From: Nitrospirota bacterium
GTDB taxonomy: Bacteria > Nitrospirota > Nitrospiria > Nitrospirales > UBA8639
Reading direction: 5' to 3'
Assembly: GCA_003228495.1 (NCBI GenBank)
Contig: QIDY01000175.1
Span: forward strand, 1 to 6,438
DNA: 6,438 bases
Under the pieces are notes generated by a model, which worked only from the letters and a program-made list of their open reading frames with translations, had not been told where the DNA came from and did no database searches. Below, piece by piece: positions 1 to 6,067 of this stretch (its first letter is position 1; each line of letters starts with the position of its first letter). The position numbers were made by a program, and so were the translations under genes.

Positions 1-2736
1 GAATTTGCAGATGGGCCCTTAGATTCTGCGCCGCAATGTGCCTATGAGTGGTTGAAGGTCCTGCCGCAGTTGGCTCAAGAGCATTCCCTAGACGTGATCC
101 AACAATGGGCCTCATTGGGGATGGAGTTGGCCGGGTGGAATTATGTTTTAGGAAATGAGTTTTTTCGCGAGACTCCAGCCATTGCTCACGCGATTCCGCT
201 AGAAACCGCGAAGGCTTGGATTGGGTTTGGTATGAAGTTGATGGTCCAAAACAGTTTCGGGAAGCCTGACTATGTGGGCACGTTAGAATTTTTTCGGACC
301 AGTCCCAATTTATTTTTGGAAATCTCTGACTCAGACGTGAAACGATGGGTCATTGATCTGGGATCGAACCTCGCGGACCGTTCGCCGGAACAAGCGATTG
401 CGTTTTTAGCGGAAGCCCCGGCAATTCTGTTGCAGTTGCCATCTCAGGAATGGAAAGTCCGAGTGTTGAAATTCGGGCTTTTGGTGGTGGACCGAGACCC
501 ACTGACTGCGTTGACGTATTTTCGGCGGGTTCCTGAAATTCTTGGATTACAGAGGCAATCAGAAGACACCACGGTATTTGATGCCTGGTTTAGACAGGGG
601 ATGGAGGCCTTAGAATACAGTGTAGACGCTGGGCGGGCGTTTTTTGCCCTGGAGACCCGGCAAGCCTGTGCTGTGGTGGAAGAAGCTCTCAGTGGCGTAC
701 CCCTTCGGCAGGTTGCTCGTTCCTTGAAAATGTTTGCCATGGCTCTGTGTGGGGAAGATGTCGCATTAGAGCCATTGCAGGACAATAAAGGGAGTGATAC
801 ACCATTGGGCCAAAACATGTTGGACTCGGGTTCAGAGCGAGCGCAGTTGCGTATTGATAATTTAACCCTTTATCTCCCGCTCGTCATGAAGCGATCCCCG
901 ACTCAAGAGGGAAACCGACGCTGGTATACCGTCATGGTAGCCCATGAGGTGGGCCATGTTGAGTTTGGAACGTATCGTGTATCGAATGAGGTACTGCAAC
1001 GCGTGGCTTTGAATGTGAAAGATCGGTATGAAAAAACAGCCGATACCCAACTTCAGTCTATCAAAACCTTAGGAGACTTGTTTCATCTATATCCGCAATC
1101 TGGAATTATTCGGGATTTATGGGAAATTGTCGAAGATGCCCGGATCGATTTTTTGCTCAAGCAGGAATACCCCGGCTTGCAGGAAGATTTGGCCATTCTG
1201 ACAAAGGAAGCCATCCAGACTCGCACATTGTCGCATGGTATGACTGCGCGGGAAATCGTGCTGGACGCGTTGCTATTGTATTTTTCCGGACAGACAAAAG
1301 ATGATTTTTCGCGTCTAGGGCTTCAAGAAGTGATTGATGAGGTGTGGGCAATGGCAAAAGCGATTCTTTGCCCAACCGCAACAGTTAATGATGGGGTGGA
1401 GTTAGCGGATCGACTGTACCAGGAATTAGAGTCACGAATTGGGACGTTAACGAAAGACCCGGATGAGGAACAGCGTGAACCGTTTGCTAACACGGCAGCG
1501 GAATCGACAGCTGGGCAACATCATGAAGCTGTGGAACATTTGGAGAATGAGTATCAACCACTCCTCAATTGGGAATTCCGAGGAATTTTAAATCCGGATC
1601 AGGTTCAGGCCGAGGACAATCAGAGTCTGGAAGAACGGGCCGGAGGCCAACAACAGGGAGGCAGTCTTTCAGAAGGAACGGGCGGAGGTGAATCCTTAGT
1701 TCGTCATCGGCCATCTCCTCCTTCTCAAACTCAAAAGCCGCAAGACCCCCAGAAACCCCTATTTGGAGCCTCTCCTCTACAACAATGGTTTCAACCCAAT
1801 CTCAATCCGCAGGATGGCCGCACTGGGGGCTCTCTAAGCAGGGGTGAATATGTGTACGAAGAGTGGGATGGATTAATTCGTGACTATCGTCCTCAATGGT
1901 GCCGGGTCATTGAGCAAGAGGGTGTTGAAGGCTCACCTGACTTTGTTGATGATACGTTTCACACGTACGGCCCCATTGTCCGTCTGATTCGGCGCTACTT
2001 TGAGGCCATTCGTCCCGAAGCGTTTCGTCGGATAGGACGCCAATCAGATGGAGAAGATATCGATCTTGATGCTTTGGTGGGTTGGATGGTGGACCGGCGA
2101 CGAGGGCATGAGCCTTCCGATCAGGTCTATTCCACTCGACAAAAACAGGATCGCCAGGTAGCGGTGGCCTTTCTGGTGGATATGAGCGGCTCCACCGGCC
2201 GTCAAATCGGGTCCAGGGCTCGTCCTGTCATTGACATTGAAAAGGAAGGATTATTATTACTGTCCGAGGCACTATCAGCCATTGGTGATCAATATGCCAT
2301 CTATGGATTTTCCGGGCAAGGACGGCAATCAGTGGACATCCATGTTCTGAAGGATTTTGATCAACGGTCTGATGGGCGGGTAGGGCTGAAAATCAGCGGC
2401 GTCAAACCGCGGCAACAAAATCGTGATGGAGCCGCCATTCGCCATGCGACGCATCGGTTAATGCAACAGCCCGCGAAAGTACGATTGTTGATCCTGATCA
2501 GCGATGGGAAGCCATTGGACGATGAGTATGCGGATGAATATTCTTTGGAAGATACCAGGATGGCGCTCCGTGAGGCACGTCTTAAGGCCATCCACCCCTT
2601 CTGTATAACTATCGATCAAGCCGCCACGGACTATGTCAAACGGATGTATGGGGACATTGGATTTTTGGTTGTGGATGAGGTGGAATCGCTTCCGACTCGG
2701 TTACCTAAGATCTACCAACGCCTGACAGCACGGTAA
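1..2736 (+). CDS. NorD/CbbO-family VWA-domain protein with N-terminal helical repeats and an HExxH core (5' end outside window)
   Basis: The frame is open from base 1 to the TAA at 2734, giving 911 residues with no start needed inside the window. The TTG at 52 is internal to an open frame and lies within a repeat-like stretch, so the true start is probably upstream. Numbering from base 1: residues about 17-220 form four or five degenerate alpha-helical repeats of 35-45 residues (Trp...Gly..., then a Phe-Phe...Pro block); 315-319 is HEVGH, followed by EDARID at 378-383; 486-600 is a polar Gln/Gly/Pro-rich linker; 617-635 is the family block with EEWD at 620-623; about 719-905 is the VWA domain, with DMSGS (MIDAS) at 727-731, RDGAAIR around Asp809 and SDGKP around Asp835. 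The C-terminal part matches NorD proteins, known to work with a MoxR-type ATPase (NorQ) to activate nitric oxide reductase; relatives (CbbO) activate Rubisco. The actual target here is unknown, since no NOR, Rubisco or ATPase gene is visible. Family call firm, function inferred. Confidence 0.88.
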   Translation, partial: EFADGPLDSAPQCAYEWLKVLPQLAQEHSLDVIQQWASLGMELAGWNYVLGNEFFRETPAIAHAIPLETAKAWIGFGMKLMVQNSFGKPDYVGTLEFFRTSPNLFLEISDSDVKRWVIDLGSNLADRSPEQAIAFLAEAPAILLQLPSQEWKVRVLKFGLLVVDRDPLTALTYFRRVPEILGLQRQSEDTTVFDAWFRQGMEALEYSVDAGRAFFALETRQACAVVEEALSGVPLRQVARSLKMFAMALCGEDVALEPLQDNKGSDTPLGQNMLDSGSERAQLRIDNLTLYLPLVMKRSPTQEGNRRWYTVMVAHEVGHVEFGTYRVSNEVLQRVALNVKDRYEKTADTQLQSIKTLGDLFHLYPQSGIIRDLWEIVEDARIDFLLKQEYPGLQEDLAILTKEAIQTRTLSHGMTAREIVLDALLLYFSGQTKDDFSRLGLQEVIDEVWAMAKAILCPTATVNDGVELADRLYQELESRIGTLTKDPDEEQREPFANTAAESTAGQHHEAVEHLENEYQPLLNWEFRGILNPDQVQAEDNQSLEERAGGQQQGGSLSEGTGGGESLVRHRPSPPSQTQKPQDPQKPLFGASPLQQWFQPNLNPQDGRTGGSLSRGEYVYEEWDGLIRDYRPQWCRVIEQEGVEGSPDFVDDTFHTYGPIVRLIRRYFEAIRPEAFRRIGRQSDGEDIDLDALVGWMVDRRRGHEPSDQVYSTRQKQDRQVAVAFLVDMSGSTGRQIGSRARPVIDIEKEGLLLLSEALSAIGDQYAIYGFSGQGRQSVDIHVLKDFDQRSDGRVGLKISGVKPRQQNRDGAAIRHATHRLMQQPAKVRLLILISDGKPLDDEYADEYSLEDTRMALREARLKAIHPFCITIDQAATDYVKRMYGDIGFLVVDEVESLPTRLPKIYQRLTAR

Positions 2737-2746
2737 ATATAAGACG

Positions 2747-3154
2747 ATGACCAATTCGCCTCACCCTGATGTGCCGCCGTGGCTGTATAAGCTTTTTACC
2801 GGGAATCAGTATCCCTATGTTCGGCGTCAGGCCAAGTTTGACAGGAAAGATCGCCCTCCGGACGGCGAGCGACCCGAGCCAACTTTAGACGAAATCCGGG
2901 AGAAGTTTTGGGAAATCTATCCTTGCTGTACGACCAAAATGCTGCAGGAAGTTAAAACCGGCATGATCGTCGCGTTTAAAGAGTTGGGTGAGTATGCGGC
3001 GGGAACCTACCAGGAGTTTGTCGATCATCCGGAAGAATTTTTGGCACGGGAATACGGCAAGAAAAAAATTAAAGTGAATTTTTATTATGGGGATAATTTT
3101 GTCTGTACCATCAATTTTAAAGTTGCAGGGTGGGCGAGCCATGACGATGATTGA
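2747..3154 (+). CDS. Conserved-looking small protein of unknown function (135 aa)
   Basis: I do not recognise this protein. It starts at ATG 2747, 10 bp after the VWA gene stop, with only a weak purine-rich stretch (AAGACG) upstream, so it may be translated by coupling to the VWA gene. It has no signal peptide or membrane segment and is probably cytosolic. The N-terminal 45 residues are rich in Pro, Arg and aromatic residues and look unstructured. Residues about 47-103 look helical (DEIREKFWEIYPCC, then an amphipathic stretch to EEFLAREYG). Residues 105-128 alternate hydrophobic and polar residues as in a beta hairpin, and the end is a short acidic tail (SHDDD). Cysteines lie at 60, 61 and 120; the adjacent CC pair could bind metal or form a disulfide, but that is only a guess. 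Its position directly after the NorD-like gene suggests a partner or adaptor role. It is supported as a real gene by tight spacing and by filling the gap between two clear genes. Confidence 0.75.
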   Translation: MTNSPHPDVPPWLYKLFTGNQYPYVRRQAKFDRKDRPPDGERPEPTLDEIREKFWEIYPCCTTKMLQEVKTGMIVAFKELGEYAAGTYQEFVDHPEEFLAREYGKKKIKVNFYYGDNFVCTINFKVAGWASHDDD

Positions 3155-3193
3155 ACGCGCGTGGCTGGACTCCTTTAAGGAATAGGTGGCGTT

Positions 3194-4141
3194 ATGAGGC
3201 GAGTCAAAGTGACTGTGGTGGGTGCGGGCAATGTGGGTGGGTCTATTGCGCAACGCCTCGCTGAAAAAAATTGGTATGACATTGTGTTGGTGGATATTGT
3301 TGAAGGAATGCCACAGGGCAAAGCCTTGGACTTAGTTGAAGCCGGGCCGGTTTGTGGGTATGACTCAGCGGTTACGGGGGCCAATAGCTACGAAGAGACG
3401 AAAGATTCGGATCTTGTCGTCATTACCTCGGGTATCCCAAGACGGCCAGGTATGAGCCGCGATGAATTACTCGAGACCAACACCAGGATTGTCTCTTCCG
3501 TTGTGCGGGAAACCGCCAAACGGTCGCCGAACGCCATTCTCATCATTGTGTCTAATCCTCTCGATGTGATGACCCATGTGGCCCACCGAGTAAGTGGATT
3601 TCCTCGGAATCGGGTTTTGGGGATGGCAGGTGTGTTGGATTCGGCACGATTTCGTTCTTTTATTGCCGATGCCTTGCAGGTATCGGTCGAGAATATTCAT
3701 GCGATGGTGTTGGGCGGACATGGCGATTCCATGGTGCCATTGATTCGATATACCACAGTAGCGGGTCGTCCCATCAATGAATGGCTTTCACCTGAAGCGC
3801 TCGAAGCCTTGATCAAGCGAACACGTGAAGGGGGAGCAGAAATCGTCAATTTGTTGAAGACAGGCAGCGCATACTATGCTCCGGCCGCCTCGGTAGTGGA
3901 AATGGTTGAAGCCATCACAAAAGATCAAAAGAAAATCCTTCCCTGTGCGGTGTCATGTGAGGGAGAGTATGGATTCCATGATCTGTTTTTAGGAGTACCT
4001 GTGAAATTGGGTTCGGATGGAGCCGAGGCTATTATAGAATATGCCTTATCCGCTGAGGAAAAAACGGCGCTAGAAACCTCGGCACAGGCGGTTCAGGAAT
4101 TGTGTAAGCAAGTGGATCAGATGATAGGAAAGAGCGCCTAA
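3194..4141 (+). CDS. mdh: Malate dehydrogenase, NAD-dependent, LDH-like type
   Basis: Interconverts malate and oxaloacetate with NAD(H) in the cytosol, in the oxidative or reductive TCA cycle. The protein is 315 residues, the usual length for the LDH-like bacterial MDH group. The Rossmann motif GAGNVGG is at 10-16, and Asp34 at the end of the second strand favours NAD over NADP. The substrate loop reads PRRPGMSRDELL: Arg83 is at the position that is Arg in malate dehydrogenases and Gln in lactate dehydrogenases, and Arg89 is the second substrate arginine. SNPLD is at 120-124. The catalytic relay is Asp149 with Arg152 and His176 (GGHGDSMVPL). The ATG at 3194 is preceded by AGGTGG at 3184-3189, a good ribosome-binding site at 4-nt spacing, and the reading begins right at the first beta strand. 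The gene lies 39 bp after the small protein and probably shares its transcript. No odd residues seen. Confidence 0.97.
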   Translation: MRRVKVTVVGAGNVGGSIAQRLAEKNWYDIVLVDIVEGMPQGKALDLVEAGPVCGYDSAVTGANSYEETKDSDLVVITSGIPRRPGMSRDELLETNTRIVSSVVRETAKRSPNAILIIVSNPLDVMTHVAHRVSGFPRNRVLGMAGVLDSARFRSFIADALQVSVENIHAMVLGGHGDSMVPLIRYTTVAGRPINEWLSPEALEALIKRTREGGAEIVNLLKTGSAYYAPAASVVEMVEAITKDQKKILPCAVSCEGEYGFHDLFLGVPVKLGSDGAEAIIEYALSAEEKTALETSAQAVQELCKQVDQMIGKSA

Positions 4142-4168
4142 TATACTCACGGTTTCTCGCCTTCCTGT

Positions 4169-4212
4169 GTCAACATGTTCTGAGAACTGCCATTGCACAC
4201 GTTTATGTTGAC
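4169..4212. repeat. Perfect 8-bp inverted repeat (GTCAACAT / ATGTTGAC), operator-like
   Basis: The left arm GTCAACAT is at 4169-4176 and the right arm ATGTTGAC is at 4205-4212, with 28 nt between. The right arm overlaps the -35 hexamer of the predicted promoter. No U-tract follows, so it is not a terminator. The arm spacing (centre to centre about 36 bp, between three and four helical turns) would suit two bound dimers or a looped regulator. It could also be chance, as 8 bp is short. Confidence 0.35.
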
Positions 4213-4237
4213 GGCTTTGCAGACCCATTCGTATAGT
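4208..4237 (+). promoter_or_regulatory. Predicted sigma70-type promoter for the NuoF-like/ferredoxin genes
   Basis: TTGACG at 4208-4213 (5 of 6 to TTGACA) is followed after 18 bp by TATAGT at 4232-4237 (5 of 6 to TATAAT). Transcription would start near 4243-4246, leaving a leader of about 90 nt before the ATG at 4337. It is the best promoter match I found in the intergenic regions, and it is placed correctly for the downstream genes. Confidence 0.55.
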
Positions 4238-4336
4238 GGTCGTAGGTCATGTGGACGATGATGGGAAGGATGCCTCCTGATAGTCCCAACAGCTCAACAC
4301 CCAAGGAAAATTTCAATCAGTACACTGAGAAAAGCT

Positions 4337-5632
4337 ATGGATGAGACCATAACGCCACGCGTGTTGCGGGAAATTCCCGGAGAAGCCTGGGCTATCGAAC
4401 CTTATTGTCAACAGGGAGGCTATAAGGCCTGGACAGACTGTGTCACCAAGGGTGACCCACAAACCATTATTGCCCAATTGAAGGAGGCGCACTTGCGAGG
4501 GCGTGGTGGTGCGGGGTTTCCCACCGGCTTGAAATGGGACAAAGTTCTGAATCATCGAGTCACAGAACGCTATTTTGTGTGCAATGCGGGGGAGCATGAA
4601 CCTGGTACGTTTAAAGATCGCTATTTGCTCAGACATCATCCACACCAATTATTAGAAGGATGTTTGATCGCGGCTCATACCGTAGGAGCCAAAGCAGCCT
4701 ATATTTATCTCAACCACGAATTCGTAGAAGAGAAAGCTACCTTTGAGCGGGCGAAAGAGGAGGCCCGCGCCAAGGGTTTCCTGGGTGAAAATATTTTGGG
4801 CACTGGGCTCATGTTAGATATTGAAGTTTTTGACGGGTATGGTAGTTATGTGGCTGGTGAGGAAACGGCGATGTTGGAGTCCATGCAAGGTCGTCCGGCG
4901 CAGCCGAAACAAAAGCCCCCTTTTTATCCCACGGAGTTTGGTTTGCATGGCAAACCCACACTCGTGAATAACGTCGAAACCTTATCGAATATTCCCAACC
5001 TTTTACGCAATGGCCCCGCATGGTTTCGAGGAGTAGGGACGAGTACGACGCCTGGCACAATGTTGTTTTCCCTGAGTGGGGCTGTCAATCGACCTGGTGT
5101 GTATGAATTGCCGCTGGGAACTTCTATCCGTCATCTGATTGAAGTATGTGGTCAAGGTGTGCCTAATAGCCATGGCGTTAAAGCGGTGTTCCCTGGTGGA
5201 CCATCCTTTTCTATGGTGGGGGCAGACCAATTAGATCTGCCTATGGATTTTGATTCGTTGAAAAAAGCCGGGACGGGTCTTGGCTCTGCCGGCGTTATTG
5301 TGGTGGATGATGCCACATGTATGGTGGAACAAACCCTGAAGTTTTCCCATTTCTTTGAACAAGAGACCTGTGGCCAATGTCCGCCCTGCCGGATCGGCAC
5401 GGAAGTACTGGCAACGCTGATTCGGAAAATTGAGGATGGGCAGGGTGAAGAAAAAGATTTAGCCAAATTGCTCCAAATTTGTGGGTTTGTGAAGGGGACA
5501 GGTTTTTGCACATTAGTAACCGGCGCGGCGGTCTTAGTGCAAAATAGCCTGCGACTGTTCCGGCATGAGTTTGAAGAGCATATCCGATTAGGGCGGTGTC
5601 CGATGAAGCCGGCCCCGGTGGCTGCTGGGTAA
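4337..5632 (+). CDS. NuoF-like NADH-binding FMN/4Fe-4S flavoprotein (divergent paralogue)
   Basis: Related to the NADH-oxidising subunit of complex I and of soluble NAD-linked hydrogenases and dehydrogenases; it passes electrons between NAD(H), FMN and a 4Fe-4S cluster. The 431 residues match NuoF length. The FMN/NADH-binding domain has GRGGAGFPTGLKW at 55-67, CNAGEHEPGTFKDR at 82-95 and GYGSYVAGEETAMLES at 167-182, then NNVETL at 211-216. An SLBB-like part follows (about 240-300, with SGAVNRPGVYELP). The cluster motif is Cys345-x2-Cys348-x2-Cys351 plus Cys391, the N3-type ligand set. Against the usual NuoF pattern, the Asp of CNADE is Gly85, the Cys of YICGEE is Ala173, and the Asp of CALGDAA is Thr395. 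No NuoE-type subunit is adjacent; a ferredoxin gene follows after 12 bp. The ATG at 4337 is the only ATG, GTG or TTG after the in-frame stop at 4259; the upstream GAGAAAAG is a weak ribosome-binding site. It is probably a soluble NAD(P)H:ferredoxin-type oxidoreductase subunit or an alternative diaphorase; that role is inference. Confidence 0.9.
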   Translation: MDETITPRVLREIPGEAWAIEPYCQQGGYKAWTDCVTKGDPQTIIAQLKEAHLRGRGGAGFPTGLKWDKVLNHRVTERYFVCNAGEHEPGTFKDRYLLRHHPHQLLEGCLIAAHTVGAKAAYIYLNHEFVEEKATFERAKEEARAKGFLGENILGTGLMLDIEVFDGYGSYVAGEETAMLESMQGRPAQPKQKPPFYPTEFGLHGKPTLVNNVETLSNIPNLLRNGPAWFRGVGTSTTPGTMLFSLSGAVNRPGVYELPLGTSIRHLIEVCGQGVPNSHGVKAVFPGGPSFSMVGADQLDLPMDFDSLKKAGTGLGSAGVIVVDDATCMVEQTLKFSHFFEQETCGQCPPCRIGTEVLATLIRKIEDGQGEEKDLAKLLQICGFVKGTGFCTLVTGAAVLVQNSLRLFRHEFEEHIRLGRCPMKPAPVAAG

Positions 5633-5644
5633 GGGACGATCTCA

Positions 5645-5992
5645 ATGCCTCGCGTCACCTTTATCCATCCTGAAGGAAAAAGTGGAGAAGTTGCAGCCGA
5701 TCTTTCTCTTTTAGAGGCGGCAGAGCAAATGGGCTTCCCTTTAAATCATGATTGTGGCGGCAACGCGTCGTGCACGACATGTCGAGTCGATGTGCTAGTG
5801 GGGCTGGGGAACTTGTCCGACATTGATTTTGATGAGCAGGATCTACTGGATCGAGAAGCCCTCACCGAACCCTATCGTCGATTGGGCTGCCAGGCCCGGG
5901 TGTTGGGCGATGTCATTGTTCAGGTGCCCGAAGAAAAATGGGACAACAATTCTTTGGATCAATCCGAAGAGGCGAAGTCTTCTTCTCAATAA
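5645..5992 (+). CDS. [2Fe-2S] ferredoxin
   Basis: A 115-residue soluble ferredoxin of the beta-grasp type. Cluster ligands are Cys37, Cys43, Cys46 (CGGNASCTTC) and Cys82 (RLGCQARV), a C-x5-C-x2-C-x35-C layout. This spacing and the CQARVLGDVIVQVPE ending resemble the adrenodoxin/ISC-type group more than the plant photosynthetic type (C-x4-C-x2-C). About 20 residues after the fold (96-115) are polar and Ser/Glu-rich, likely a flexible tail. The ATG at 5645 has AAGGGA at 5631-5636, 8 nt upstream. It lies 12 bp after the NuoF-like stop, so the two are co-transcribed and the ferredoxin is the likely electron partner of the flavoprotein. A housekeeping role in Fe-S assembly is less likely because no isc genes are near, but the sequence alone cannot exclude it. 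Confidence 0.93.
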   Translation: MPRVTFIHPEGKSGEVAADLSLLEAAEQMGFPLNHDCGGNASCTTCRVDVLVGLGNLSDIDFDEQDLLDREALTEPYRRLGCQARVLGDVIVQVPEEKWDNNSLDQSEEAKSSSQ

Positions 5993-6067
5993 AAACTTGC
6001 GGATGGCCCCAGTCAGTTTTTAAGTCTCATCAATAAATCCAACCACCTTTTCAGTGTCATAATCTCT
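5993..6067. other. Short gap between ferredoxin and PTPS genes
   Basis: 75 bp without a gene. AAAAACT at 5991-5997 can pair with AGTTTTT at 6015-6021, giving an AT-rich stem around a 17-nt loop that ends in five T. With only one G:C pair in the seven it is a poor terminator, at best partial. No clear promoter or ribosome-binding site is visible before the next start. Confidence 0.3.

Larger units (their letters stand above)
4142..4336. other. Intergenic region between mdh and the NuoF-like gene
   Basis: A 195-bp non-coding stretch. It holds an inverted repeat and an overlapping sigma70-type promoter (listed separately), then roughly 90 nt of likely 5' leader. A palindromic AACATGTT (4172-4179) and an adjacent GTTC-TGA-GAAC (4177-4187) lie between the repeat arms. 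No intrinsic terminator with a U-tract follows mdh, so mdh transcription may read through. A 31-codon frame (4249-4344) occupies the leader and overlaps the next start, with no convincing ribosome-binding site. Confidence 0.6.

Noticed and set aside
52..54. TTG as the start of the VWA gene
   Set aside because: The frame is open upstream to base 1, no ribosome-binding site precedes the TTG, and the repeat pattern seems to continue leftwards, so the start is probably outside the window.
444..818. 124-codon open frame on the - strand inside the VWA gene
   Set aside because: Antisense to the helical-repeat region; composition is shadow-like and no ribosome-binding site or family match is seen.
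2885..3253. 122-codon open frame on the - strand across the small protein and mdh start
   Set aside because: It overlaps two + strand frames, one with clear Rossmann coding, and has no recognisable product.
5152..5658. 168-codon open frame on the - strand inside the NuoF-like gene
   Set aside because: It lies antisense to conserved codons including the 4Fe-4S cysteine motif, has no recognisable domain and is rich in Ser/Pro/Arg, as shadow frames are.
5991..6021. Intrinsic terminator after the ferredoxin gene
   Set aside because: The stem is seven pairs with a single G:C and a 17-nt loop; too weak to call, noted only within the gap entry.
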